Origin: Loktanella sp. M215
Lineage (GTDB): Bacteria > Pseudomonadota > Alphaproteobacteria > Rhodobacterales > Rhodobacteraceae
Direction of reading: 5' to 3'
Assembly: GCF_021735925.1 (NCBI RefSeq)
Contig: NZ_WMEA01000001.1
Coordinates: 1,394,001-1,458,000, forward strand
Length of the DNA stretch: 64,000 nt
This document shows positions 17,229 through 26,026 of this stretch, in pieces; positions within the stretch are counted from its first letter, which is position 1, and each line of letters starts with the position of its first letter. The translations under genes were made by a program, and so were the position numbers. Below the pieces are notes generated by a model. The model was not told the DNA's origin. It searched no databases and saw only the letters and a program-made list of their open reading frames with translations.

Positions 17229-19064
17229 CTACTTGCCCTTTGGCTTCTTGCCGCTGTTGGCAGCGACAGGTTCGCCCTTCTTGCGGCTGAAGGTGCCCTT
17301 GATGTTACCGAACACGTCCGGCTTGGCACCATGGCTGCGCATGATCAGATACTGCTGGGTAAAGGTGATCGTGTTGTTCGTGATCCAGTACAGCACCAGA
17401 CCCGACGCGAACCGCCCCAGCATGAACATGAAGACCCAAGGCATCCAGGCAAAGATCATCTTTTGCGTGGCATCGGCAGGGGCCGGGTTGAGGCGCTGCT
17501 GCAGCCACATGGAAATGCCCAGCAGGATCGGCAGCACGCCAAGGCTGATGATGTGGAAGGGCGATGTGATGCCCGGCGTGGCATATGGCAGCAGGCCGAA
17601 CAGGTTCAGGATCGACGACGGATCGGGCGCCGAAAGGTCCTGGATCCAGCCGATCCACGGTGCGTGGCGCAGTTCAAGCGTGACGAAGATCACCTTGTAA
17701 AGCGAGAAGAAGATTGGGATCTGGATCAGGATCGGCAGACAGCCCGCCGCCGGGTTCACCTTGTTTTCCTTGTAAAGCTTCATCATGCCGGTCTGCAGCG
17801 CGGCCTTGTCGTCGCCGCTGCGTTCCTTCAGCTTCTCCATCTCGGGCTGAAGCTCCTTCATCCGGGCCATGCTGACGTAGGACTTATAGGCCAGCGGCAG
17901 CACGAGCAGCTTGAGGAAGAACGTCAGGCCGATGATGGCAAACCCCATGTTGCCGATCAGCAGGTTCAGGTGGTGCAGCACCCAGAAGATCGGCTTGGTC
18001 AGGAAGAAGAACCAGCCCCAGTCGATGCTGTCGATGAAGCCTGTGACGCCGGCCTTTTCATAGTCGCCGATCGTCTCCCACTCCTTGGCACCGGCGAAAA
18101 GCTGCGTCGTCACCGACGCGGTGGCACCGGGGGCGACGGACTGCGGTTCCTGCACGGCTTCGGCCTGAAAGATGTCGCGGCTGGGGAAATACTTGGCGGT
18201 GGACCGGAAGGGGACGGACTGGTCGGGGATCAGCGTCGTCATCCAGTAGTGGTCGGTATACCCGATCCAGCCGGCGCTCGTGACGTCCTGACGCTCGGCG
18301 TTGGTGCCTTCGTTCGGATCGACGGCGAAGTCGACCATGTTCTTGTACTTGACCTCTTCCAGCGTGCCGTCGGTCATGCGGACAAGACCTTCGTGCAGGA
18401 TGAAGAAGTTCTGCAGGTCGGAGGGCATGCCTTCCTGACGCAGCAGGCCGTAGGGGCGCAGGCTGACGGCGGCGGCGCCGGTGTTCTCGACGCTTTGGTC
18501 GACGCTGAACATGTATTTGTCATCGACCGAGATCGTCGTGCGGAAGATCTGGCCCGCGCCGTTGTCGTAGGCCAGCGTGACCGGGGTCTCTGGGGTCAGC
18601 GTCTCGCCGTCTTCCACCGTCCACAGGGTATCGGGACCGGGCACCGCATCGGCAGCAACGCCATCCACGGCGGCCCAGCCGAAGGACGCGAAATAGGCGT
18701 CCGGCGTGCCGGAAGGGGAGAGCAGCGTCACGGTCGGCGAGCTGTCGTCGATCGTCTCGTGATACTGGGTCAGCTTCAGGTCGTCGATGCGACCGCCAAG
18801 CAGCGAGATCGTGCCGCTCAGTTCCGGGGTCTGGATCGTGACACGGGGCGCTTCGGTAGCGGGTTCGTTGGCGACCGCATCGGCAGGTGCTGCGATGCCG
18901 CCTGTCGTGGTGTCTGTCACGGGCGCCGTGGCGTCCTGCTGTTCCTGCACCGCGTCCAGCGTCGCGGGGGCCTGCGCCTCTGGCGGGAACAGGAAGGTCC
19001 AGACGATGATGACCAGCGTGCTGAGCACGAGGGCCAGGATCAGGTTCTTGTTTTGATCTTCCAT
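17229..19064 (-). CDS. yidC: Membrane protein insertase YidC
   Basis: Inserts and folds inner-membrane proteins with or without SecYEG. Starting at MEDQNKNLIL (19064) it is 611 residues. A first membrane helix (about 5-25) is followed by a large periplasmic beta domain (about 60-350) and the conserved C-terminal helices with the polar groove region LPLAYKSYVSMARMKELQPE, then NPAAGCLPILIQIPIFFSLY. The tail FSRKKGEPVAANSGKKPKGK is basic. The start was set at the helix-proximal ATG. It stands between ttcA and engB. Confidence 0.96.
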   Translation of the reverse strand: MEDQNKNLILALVLSTLVIIVWTFLFPPEAQAPATLDAVQEQQDATAPVTDTTTGGIAAPADAVANEPATEAPRVTIQTPELSGTISLLGGRIDDLKLTQYHETIDDSSPTVTLLSPSGTPDAYFASFGWAAVDGVAADAVPGPDTLWTVEDGETLTPETPVTLAYDNGAGQIFRTTISVDDKYMFSVDQSVENTGAAAVSLRPYGLLRQEGMPSDLQNFFILHEGLVRMTDGTLEEVKYKNMVDFAVDPNEGTNAERQDVTSAGWIGYTDHYWMTTLIPDQSVPFRSTAKYFPSRDIFQAEAVQEPQSVAPGATASVTTQLFAGAKEWETIGDYEKAGVTGFIDSIDWGWFFFLTKPIFWVLHHLNLLIGNMGFAIIGLTFFLKLLVLPLAYKSYVSMARMKELQPEMEKLKERSGDDKAALQTGMMKLYKENKVNPAAGCLPILIQIPIFFSLYKVIFVTLELRHAPWIGWIQDLSAPDPSSILNLFGLLPYATPGITSPFHIISLGVLPILLGISMWLQQRLNPAPADATQKMIFAWMPWVFMFMLGRFASGLVLYWITNNTITFTQQYLIMRSHGAKPDVFGNIKGTFSRKKGEPVAANSGKKPKGK

Positions 19065-19127
19065 ACGTCGGGACCGTCCGTCTGTGAAAACTGGTGGGGT
19101 TGCTTCAAACCGCGCAGGCCCCAAAGG

Positions 19128-19970
19128 TCAAGGGGATTCCGGGTCATTGTGATCCAGTGTCAAGCCCGCAAAATCGAACAATGCCGGGTCCAGCAGGTGG
19201 CTGGGGCGTGCGTTCATCAGTGCGCTGAAGATTTTCTGCCGCCGACCGGGGCTGTTGGCCTCCCAGCCGTCAAGCAGGCGCTTGATCTGCTGGCGCTGCA
19301 ACCCGTCCTGGCTGCCGCACAGGTCGCAGGGAATGATGGGATAGTTCATGTCGCGGGCAAACTTCTCGCAATCCGCCTCTGCCACATGGGCCAAGGGGCG
19401 ATAGAGGAACAGGTCGCCTTCGTCGTTCTTGAGCTTCGGCGGCATGGTGGCCAGCTTGCCGCCGTGGAAAAGGTTAAGAAAGAAGGTCTCGAGGATGTCG
19501 TCGCGGTGATGGCCCAGCACGACGGCGGTGCAGCCTTCCTCGCGTGCGATCCGGTAGAGGTTCGCGCGGCGCAGGCGCGAACACATCGTGCAAAGCGTGC
19601 GGCCCTGCGGCGTCTTGTCCATCACGACGGAATAGGTATCGCGATATTCGATGCGATGCGGGACACCCATCTGCGTCAGAAAGGCAGGCAGGACGGTCGC
19701 CGGAAAGTTCGGCTGACCTTGGTCGAGGTTGCAGGCCAGCAGTTCCACCGGCAGCAAGCCACGCCATTGCAACTCGTAAAGGATTGCCAGCAGAGTGTAG
19801 CTGTCCTTGCCACCCGACAGGCAAACCAGCCATTTTCCGCCCGGTGCGATCATGCCATAGCGGTCGATGGCCTCGCGTGTGTCGCGTACCAGTCGCTTGC
19901 GCAATTTCTTGAAGGCGACCGTATCGGGCGCACCGTGAAAAAGCGGATGGATGTCGGAGTCATCAAGCAT
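19128..19970 (-). CDS. ttcA: tRNA 2-thiocytidine(32) synthetase TtcA
   Basis: ATP-dependent thiolation of C32 in some tRNAs with an iron-sulfur cluster. The 280-residue protein has the PP-loop [11 protein letters not shown] and the cluster-binding cysteines in CTMCSRLRR and CDLCGSQ. Downstream residues include [16 protein letters not shown]. It is complete. It lies 63 bp upstream of yidC on the same strand and is divergent from the DUF3833 lipoprotein gene. Confidence 0.94.
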   Translation of the reverse strand: MLDDSDIHPLFHGAPDTVAFKKLRKRLVRDTREAIDRYGMIAPGGKWLVCLSGGKDSYTLLAILYELQWRGLLPVELLACNLDQGQPNFPATVLPAFLTQMGVPHRIEYRDTYSVVMDKTPQGRTLCTMCSRLRRANLYRIAREEGCTAVVLGHHRDDILETFFLNLFHGGKLATMPPKLKNDEGDLFLYRPLAHVAEADCEKFARDMNYPIIPCDLCGSQDGLQRQQIKRLLDGWEANSPGRRQKIFSALMNARPSHLLDPALFDFAGLTLDHNDPESP

Positions 19971-20068
19971 GGCGCATCACCTACTGCCACATGGGTCGAA
20001 ACCCAAGTGAAATTGCACTGGTCGCGGCTGCGCGCAAGCCTAAGTGATCGTCGAAAGAGGTACCACAC

Positions 20069-20608
20069 ATGCGCTATGCCCTGTTGATCGCATTTTCCTT
20101 GCTGGCCGCCTGCACCGGCAAGCCATCGTTTCAGGATGCCAGCCTCAGTGACGCCAAACTGAACCTCGAAGACTTTTTCGATGGCGATCTGGTAGCCTAC
20201 GGCCAGTTCCAGGATATCCTCGGCACCGTGCGCCGCAGCTTTGTCGTGAATATCCACGGGGACTGGGACGGTCGCATCCTGACCCTGACCGAGGATTTCG
20301 TTTACGAGGACGGTAGCACCGAACAACGCGTCTGGTCGCTGACCAAGACCGGCGACGATACGTGGACGGGCACCGCGCCCGGTGTCATCGGCACGGCGCA
20401 GGGGCGTGAACAGGACAACCGGTTCAACTGGACCTACGAGATTGACTTGCCTGTACCGTCCGCAGACGGCACGTCCAAGACGATGCGCGTCACGTTCGAT
20501 GACTGGATGTGGCTGCAGACCGATACCCGCCTGTTCAACCGGGCCTATATCAAGCGGTACGGGATCGACATCGGCGACGTCAGCATCTCGTTCGAAAAGC
20601 AGCGCTAG
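20069..20608 (+). CDS. DUF3833 family lipoprotein
   Basis: A 179-residue predicted lipoprotein. The signal peptide MRYALLIAFSLLAAC ends in a lipobox with Cys15. The mature part reads LNLEDFFDGDLVAYGQFQD and later FDDWMWLQTDTRLFNRAYI, both recurrent in DUF3833, a family of unknown function whose genes often lie in lipid-modification clusters. Here it stands alone on the plus strand between yidD and ttcA, in a locus otherwise on the minus strand. The start has GAAAGAGG upstream. Confidence 0.85.
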   Translation: MRYALLIAFSLLAACTGKPSFQDASLSDAKLNLEDFFDGDLVAYGQFQDILGTVRRSFVVNIHGDWDGRILTLTEDFVYEDGSTEQRVWSLTKTGDDTWTGTAPGVIGTAQGREQDNRFNWTYEIDLPVPSADGTSKTMRVTFDDWMWLQTDTRLFNRAYIKRYGIDIGDVSISFEKQR

Positions 20609-20638
20609 CGGATTTTTCGACGAAAAATCGCCCGAGGC

Positions 20639-20860
20639 CTAGTCCGGAACGTTATCGATTCCCGATCCACCCCAGGGATGGCATCGACCGATCCGCCGCA
20701 GTGTCAGCCAGGTGCCGCGGATCGCGCCGTGCCGCTGCAACGCCTCCAGCGCGTAGGCGGAACAGGTTGGATGAAACCGGCAACCATGACCAACCCACGG
20801 CGATAGCAGCAGGCGGTAGGCGCGCACCGGCAGGGCCACAACGTGAGCGAGCGGCGTCAC
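20639..20860 (-). CDS. yidD: Membrane protein insertion efficiency factor YidD
   Basis: Small accessory factor for YidC-dependent insertion, 73 residues. Hallmarks are [30 protein letters not shown] and [15 protein letters not shown]. The start is GTG at 20860, overlapping the rnpA stop (GTGA); the upstream extension of the frame lies inside rnpA. Gene order rpmH-rnpA-yidD is conserved across bacteria. Confidence 0.93.
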   Translation of the reverse strand: MTPLAHVVALPVRAYRLLLSPWVGHGCRFHPTCSAYALEALQRHGAIRGTWLTLRRIGRCHPWGGSGIDNVPD

Positions 20861-21246
20861 TGGTGGACGCGGTCCAGCGCGCGGATCAGATCGGACTGGA
20901 GTTGGGGAAAGGACAGGGTGGCCGTCGTTTGCGGACGACCGACAAGGACATAATCCCATCCGGCCCGGCCATGCACAGGCAGGATAAGGCGCGCGATCTC
21001 GCGCAGACGACGCTTCGCCCTGTTCCGGGCAACGGCATTGCCAACCTTCTTGGAGCAGGTATAGCCCACACGCATCATGTCACTGCCATCGTCGCGCGGG
21101 CGACCCTGCAGATGGATGCCGGGTGTGCCTTGCCTGCGGCCGTGACTTGCGGCAATGAAGTCACGCCGCTGCGTCAGGACCTGCGGACACGACAAAACCG
21201 CCGGTTCACCCTGATCGGGTCCATCCGGCGGTGTCATGTCGGTCAT
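20857..21246 (-). CDS. rnpA: Ribonuclease P protein component
   Basis: Protein subunit of RNase P, which matures tRNA 5' ends. About 129 residues with the RNR motif in [17 protein letters not shown] and the upstream [10 protein letters not shown]. The N-terminus is a little longer than in enterics. Two starts are possible (21246 and 21237). The gene lies 14 bp after rpmH and overlaps yidD by 4 bp. Confidence 0.93.
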   Translation of the reverse strand: MTDMTPPDGPDQGEPAVLSCPQVLTQRRDFIAASHGRRQGTPGIHLQGRPRDDGSDMMRVGYTCSKKVGNAVARNRAKRRLREIARLILPVHGRAGWDYVLVGRPQTTATLSFPQLQSDLIRALDRVHQ

Positions 21247-21260
21247 CGTCAAGTCGGCGC

Positions 21261-21395
21261 TTACGCGCTCAGCTTGGCCCGGCCCTTGGCGCGGCGGGCG
21301 TTGATGATCTTGCGGCCAGACGGCGTCGCCATACGGGCACGGAAACCGTGACGGTTCTTGCGGACGCGGTTGCTGGGTTGGAACGTGCGCTTCAT
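21261..21395 (-). CDS. rpmH: 50S ribosomal protein L34
   Basis: A 44-residue highly basic protein reading [20 protein letters not shown], ending in [11 protein letters not shown], the full L34 sequence. GGAGGACACGCG lies just upstream of the ATG. It heads the rpmH-rnpA-yidD transcript. Confidence 0.98.
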   Translation of the reverse strand: MKRTFQPSNRVRKNRHGFRARMATPSGRKIINARRAKGRAKLSA

Positions 21396-21676
21396 CGCGT
21401 GTCCTCCGGTTCGGGGGCCAAACCCGGGTTTGGATTCGAGGCCCATCATTCATTCAGACCTGCCCTTTAAGTGGGGCACCGGTCTGTGTCAACGCCGACC
21501 TGCGCGAAGATGTGCGGCGAGACCCACTTTCCACTCGCCTGAATTGTTACAGTTTACGCCCCAGGGGCGATTTGAAACGCCGATCCGTTCAATGCCCCGT
21601 GAGACGGCTACCCACGTGCGCCGCGCTGCGCCATGTAAGACGCCTGACACAGGCCCGCACGGCAGAAAGAGTAACG

Positions 21677-22429
21677 ATGTCCGACGAGAGTTCCCCGAAC
21701 CCCTTCCTGCGCCGCCTGCCCCTGATCGGGATCGTCGTCGTGGCGGCGCTCGGGGCCTATTTTCTGCGTGATTACCTCAGCTTCGATGCGTTGCGCCAGA
21801 ACCGCGAGGCGCTGCTGGCGTTCCGCGATGCGAACTATCTGCTGTGCGTGCTGGGCTTCATCGGGGCCTATGCGGCCATTGTCGCCTTCAGCCTGCCGGG
21901 GGCCACGATCGCCACGCTGACGGGCGGTTTCCTGTTCGGCAGTTTCCCCGCCGGGTTCCCGGTGCTGCCCGGTGCGATCTATAACGTCGCGGGTGCGACC
22001 ATCGGCGCGATTCTACTGTTTCTGGCCGCGCGCTGGGGCCTTGGCCAGACGCTGGCCAAGCGGATGGATGCCAGCGATGGCGTGGTCAAGCGGATCAAGG
22101 ACGGAATCGACGACGAGGGGAATCAGTGGTCGATGCTCTTCCTGATCCGGCTCGTGCCCGCCGTGCCGTTCTTTGTCGCCAACCTCGTACCGGCGCTGGT
22201 CGGCGTGCCGCTCTACCGCTTTGCGGTGACGACATTCCTTGGCATCATGCCGGGGGCGGTGGTCTATACATCGGTGGGGGCAGGGCTTGGCGAGGTCTTT
22301 GCCAAGGGCGAGACGCCGAACCTCGGCATCATCTTCCAGCCCGCGATCCTGCTGCCGATCCTCGGGCTGTGCCTGCTGGCGGCACTGCCGCTGCTTCTCA
22401 AGGCCGTCCGCGGCAAGAAAGGTCTGTGA
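21677..22429 (+). CDS. TVP38/TMEM64 (DedA-superfamily) membrane protein
   Basis: A 250-residue inner-membrane protein with about six hydrophobic segments. Family motifs are FSLPGATIATLTGGFLFG and GAILLFLAARWGLGQTL, with the C-terminal FFVANLVPALVGVPLYRF. TVP38 proteins are DedA relatives, linked to lipid scrambling or transport. ATG 21677 follows AAAGAGTAACG. Only 2 bp separate it from the flavoprotein gene, a pairing seen repeatedly in bacteria and implying linked function. Confidence 0.88.
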   Translation: MSDESSPNPFLRRLPLIGIVVVAALGAYFLRDYLSFDALRQNREALLAFRDANYLLCVLGFIGAYAAIVAFSLPGATIATLTGGFLFGSFPAGFPVLPGAIYNVAGATIGAILLFLAARWGLGQTLAKRMDASDGVVKRIKDGIDDEGNQWSMLFLIRLVPAVPFFVANLVPALVGVPLYRFAVTTFLGIMPGAVVYTSVGAGLGEVFAKGETPNLGIIFQPAILLPILGLCLLAALPLLLKAVRGKKGL

Positions 22430-22431
22430 AC

Positions 22432-23850
22432 ATGAACCGCATCAAAGCTGACGTCTGCATCATCGGGGCCGGGTCCGCGGGCCTGTCCGTCGCCGCCGGG
22501 GCCGCGCAGATGGGGGCCTCGGTCGTCCTGATCGAAGGGCACAAGATGGGCGGCGACTGCCTGAATTACGGCTGCATCCCATCGAAGGCACTGATTGCCT
22601 CGGCCAAGCATGCCCACGCGGGGATCGAAAACGCGCCCTTCGGCGTCGCAGAGGTCTGGCCCGACGTCGACTATGCGGCCGCCAAGGATCACGTCCGCCG
22701 CGTGATCGACACCATCGCCCCCGTTGACAGTCAGGACCGTTTCGAAGGGCTGGGCTGCACGGTGATCCGCGAGAATGCCCGCTTCATCTCGCAAACCGAG
22801 GTGCAGGCGGGCGACACTGTCATCACTGCCCGGCGATTCGTGGTGGCCACGGGCTCCGGCCCTTTCGTGCCGCCGATCGACGGGCTGGACATGGTGACCG
22901 TCCATACGAACGAGACGATCTTCGATCTGCGAGAGCGGCCGGACCATCTGCTGATCATCGGAGGCGGCCCGATCGGGATGGAAATGGCGCAGGCGCACCT
23001 GCGCCTTGGCTGCAAGGTCACAGTCATCGAGGGTGCCAAGGCGATGGGCAAGGACGACCCCGAACTGGCCGCCATCGTTCTGGACCGCCTGCGCGCCGAG
23101 GGCGTCGAGATTGTCGAGGATGCCCAGGCCAGCCGGGTCAGTGAAGGCGACGGCACGATCACCGTCCACACGCCAAAAGGTGACTTTACCGGCTCTCACT
23201 TGCTGATGGCGGTCGGTCGCGCGGTGAATGTCGAAGGGCTGGACCTGGAAAAGGCCAAAGTCGCCTACGACCGCAAGGGATTGAAGGTGGATGCGAACCT
23301 GCGCTCCGTCTCCAACAAGAAGGTCTACGCTGCAGGCGACGTAGCTGGCGGCCTGCAATTCACCCACGTCGCAGGCTACCACGGCGGCCAGCTTGTCCGC
23401 GCCCTGATGTTCGGCCTGCCGGCCAAGGCGCGCACCGACCATATCCCTTGGGCCACCTATACCGACCCCGAACTGGCGCAGGTCGGCCTGACCGAAGCGC
23501 AGGCGCGCAAGAAGCACGGGGCGAAGCTGACGGTCGTACGGTCCGACTACGCCGACAATGACCGCGCAAATACCGAAGGCCGCACCACCGGCCTGATCAA
23601 GGTCATGGTCGTTGGCGGCAAACCTGTCGGCGCCTCCATCGTCGGCCATCTGGCGGGCGAATTGATCGGCCTGTGGGCCGTGGCGATTGCGAACAACCTC
23701 AAGATGACGGCGATCAGCAATACCGTTCTGCCGTATCCGACCTATATGGAATTGAACAAGCGGGCGGCTGGGGCGTATTTCAGTCCCAAGCTGTTCGACA
23801 GCGCCATGGTGAAAAAGGTCGTGGGTCTGGTGCAACGCTGGATCCCGTAA
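22432..23850 (+). CDS. FAD-dependent pyridine nucleotide-disulfide oxidoreductase
   Basis: A 472-residue member of the lipoamide dehydrogenase/mercuric reductase family. It has the FAD motif IIGAGSAGLSVA (about 9-20), the redox disulfide in GGDCLNYGCIPSKAL, the NAD(P) motif IIGGGPIGMEMA, and a C-terminal dimer domain. In that last domain the usual HPT of the catalytic His-Glu pair reads YPTYME, so lipoamide-type chemistry is unlikely. No heavy-metal-associated N-terminal domain is present. It is the second gene of a TVP38-flavoprotein-kinase run. Confidence 0.9.
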   Translation: MNRIKADVCIIGAGSAGLSVAAGAAQMGASVVLIEGHKMGGDCLNYGCIPSKALIASAKHAHAGIENAPFGVAEVWPDVDYAAAKDHVRRVIDTIAPVDSQDRFEGLGCTVIRENARFISQTEVQAGDTVITARRFVVATGSGPFVPPIDGLDMVTVHTNETIFDLRERPDHLLIIGGGPIGMEMAQAHLRLGCKVTVIEGAKAMGKDDPELAAIVLDRLRAEGVEIVEDAQASRVSEGDGTITVHTPKGDFTGSHLLMAVGRAVNVEGLDLEKAKVAYDRKGLKVDANLRSVSNKKVYAAGDVAGGLQFTHVAGYHGGQLVRALMFGLPAKARTDHIPWATYTDPELAQVGLTEAQARKKHGAKLTVVRSDYADNDRANTEGRTTGLIKVMVVGGKPVGASIVGHLAGELIGLWAVAIANNLKMTAISNTVLPYPTYMELNKRAAGAYFSPKLFDSAMVKKVVGLVQRWIP

Positions 23851-23862
23851 GACGGAGACGCA

Positions 23863-25263
23863 ATGCTGAATACCCTCTCGGGTCGGTTCCTGATCCTGAC
23901 AGTCATCTTCGTGATGCTGGCAGAGGTGTTCATTTTTGTCCCCTCCGTCGCCCGGTTCCGCGAGGATTATCTGCTGGCCGCACTGGAACGCGCGCAGATC
24001 GCGTCCCTCGCGGTCGAGGCGACGGACATGATCGCCCCTGATCTGGAACGCGAATTATTAAAGAGTGCTGGCGTGTTCAACGTCGTGCTGCGGCGCGACG
24101 ACATGCGGCAACTGGCGCTGTCGTCGACCATCCCGGCGCCGATCTCTGCAACCTACGACATGCGCGCGCCTTCGCGTTTGACGCTGATCGGCGATGCGCT
24201 GGCGACTCTGTGGGACAGCGAGCCGCGGATCATCCGCGTGCTTGGCAATCCCGTGCAGGGTGCCGGCGTGCTGATCGAAATCACGATGAAGCAAATGCCG
24301 CTGCGCGCGGCGATGCTGGAATATGGCCTGAACGTCCTGTTTCTGTCGGCCATCATCTCGGCCATCACGGCGATGCTGCTGTTCATCGCAGTGCAGGCTT
24401 TCCTCGTGCGGCCCATCAAGGGTGTCATCGGCCACATGCAGAACTATGCGGCGGCGCCAGAAGATGCCCGCCGCATCATCGCCCCCAGTGCCGGTGTGCG
24501 CGAGCTGCGCGACGCCGAGGATGCGCTGCAGATGATGCAGACGCAGCTGACGTCCTCGCTGAAGCAGAAGGACCGTCTGGCGCAACTGGGTGGCGCGGTC
24601 GCCAAGGTCAGCCATGATCTGCGCAACATCCTGACCTCTGCGCAACTGTTCACGGACCGGATCGAGGGGTCGGATGACCCGCTGGTCAAGCGCATGGCGC
24701 CCAAGCTCGTCGGCTCCATAACCCGCGCCGTGCACCTGTGCGAAAGCACGCTGGCCTTCGGTCGCGCCGACGAGCCTGCGCCGCGCCTCACGCGGGTCAA
24801 CCTGTCGCGAATCGTCGAGGAAGTCGTTGAAAGCGAGCGGCTGGCTGCAGGGGAGTATCCCCTCTCCTTCGCCGAGGACATTCCCGCCACGATGGTGCTG
24901 CGCGCCGATGACGAGCAGATCTTCCGGGTGCTGTCCAACCTTGTGCGCAATGCCCGCCAGGCCATCATGGCGACGGGCGATCCGGGCGAGATCTGTCTGC
25001 GCGGCGAGGAGGACGACACGGCGTGGCGGATCACGATATCCGACACCGGGCCGGGGCTGCCTCCAAAGGCGCGCGACCATTTATTCCAGCCGTTTCAGGG
25101 CGGCGTCCGCAAGGGCGGTGCCGGTCTGGGGCTGGTCATCTCTGGCGATCTGGTGCGCGGGCATGGCGGTCGCCTGACACTTCAGGACACGGGGGCTGCG
25201 GGTACGGTGTTCCAGATTGCGCTGCCGAAAGCAGACTTCGCACTCGCACCTGCGGCGGCGTGA
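23863..25263 (+). CDS. Sensor histidine kinase (orphan)
   Basis: A 466-residue membrane sensor kinase. There are two membrane helices (about 8-26 and 155-180) around a roughly 130-residue periplasmic domain, then a HAMP-like linker, the phospho-acceptor motif KVSHDLRNILT, the N box NLVRNARQAI, and G boxes DTGPGLP and GGAGLGLVI. It starts 12 bp after the flavoprotein gene and is probably co-transcribed with it. No response regulator is adjacent, so its partner is elsewhere. Confidence 0.9.
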   Translation: MLNTLSGRFLILTVIFVMLAEVFIFVPSVARFREDYLLAALERAQIASLAVEATDMIAPDLERELLKSAGVFNVVLRRDDMRQLALSSTIPAPISATYDMRAPSRLTLIGDALATLWDSEPRIIRVLGNPVQGAGVLIEITMKQMPLRAAMLEYGLNVLFLSAIISAITAMLLFIAVQAFLVRPIKGVIGHMQNYAAAPEDARRIIAPSAGVRELRDAEDALQMMQTQLTSSLKQKDRLAQLGGAVAKVSHDLRNILTSAQLFTDRIEGSDDPLVKRMAPKLVGSITRAVHLCESTLAFGRADEPAPRLTRVNLSRIVEEVVESERLAAGEYPLSFAEDIPATMVLRADDEQIFRVLSNLVRNARQAIMATGDPGEICLRGEEDDTAWRITISDTGPGLPPKARDHLFQPFQGGVRKGGAGLGLVISGDLVRGHGGRLTLQDTGAAGTVFQIALPKADFALAPAAA

Positions 25264-25322
25264 AACTTTCTGCGTTTTCGGCCTTGCATCACCCCACACC
25301 GCCCGCTAAATCCCCCCTACGC

Positions 25323-25399
25323 GGATTGGTAGCTCAGTTGGATAGAGTACTTGACTACGAATCAAGGGGTCGGGGGTTCGAATCCTCCCCAGTCCGCCA
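25323..25399 (+). tRNA. tRNA-Arg (anticodon ACG)
   Basis: A 77-nt cloverleaf. The acceptor stem is GGATTGG (25323-25329) with CCAGTCC (25389-25395), discriminator G, and encoded CCA (25397-25399). The anticodon stem is CTTGA/TCAAG around loop CTACGAA, giving ACG. The T arm is GGGGG-TTCGAAT-CCTCC. The wobble A would be deaminated to I to read CGU/CGC/CGA codons. It lies at the switch from compact core genes to sparse accessory DNA. Confidence 0.96.
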
Positions 25400-26026
25400 T
25401 TTACCTCCCTTAAGGCATTGTATTTTTTGAAAATCTTGCTTAATTGTCTAAGGCAGATCAGGTCTTGGACAATTGTTTGCTTGCCGCGGTGTGTTGTTTT
25501 AATCGCTCGCCACCGCATTTCTGGCGAAAATTCTGGGCGGCGTTGCGGAATTGCGACGCGAAAAATGCAAAAGGGCCGCACCGTGTGCGACCCTTGATGA
25601 AAATCTCGAAGGCTCATTTGACCAAAAATTTACCCGTCTCCAATACGGACGGTTTCGGGCTGAGGAGTCGGCACTTTTCGGCTCGCTTCGTGTATCGCGC
25701 GATTACCTTGAGGGTCTCATGACCGTGCGCGCGGGTATTTATTTGATCGCAGGAACTTCGACCTTCGTATCGAGATCCTGTCGGGGCAGGGCGACAAGGA
25801 CGGCATTGCGGCCGACGGTTGGCCAACTGGATCGAGGACTTCAGTGAAGCAATGGTGGACCGGCGTGCCGAGCTGCACTTGCAGATCCTCAAATGACACG
25901 GCGCGATGCTCACTGACATAGCTATTCAGGCTTCGAAGACCTTGAGCCCAAAGATGAATTCCGGGCGCATCCGCCATAGCAATTAGCCAGATTCACCGTC
26001 ACCGTAATCTGCTTTGAACGATCTGA
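25400..26026. other. Gene-poor stretch after tRNA-Arg
   Basis: No convincing gene. A short plus-strand reading around 25,810-25,880 (ANWIEDFSEAMVDRRAEL) looks like eroded coding sequence but matches nothing I recognise. No integrase and no repeated tRNA 3' end were seen. Base composition is lower in GC than in the upstream core. Confidence 0.5.

Noticed and set aside
16503..20087. A 1194-codon plus-strand open frame
   Set aside because: It runs antisense through engB, yidC and ttcA, whose motifs are unmistakable. Long antisense frames are expected in high-GC coding DNA with low stop-codon density.
22126..22431. A long N-terminal extension of the flavoprotein
   Set aside because: It overlaps the TVP38 gene in another frame, and the FAD motif is at the expected place when starting at 22432.
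25317..25400. Taking the tRNA acceptor stem as starting at 25321 (GCGGATT)
   Set aside because: That register leaves no CCA. Starting at 25323 gives a seven-base stem, discriminator G and encoded CCA.
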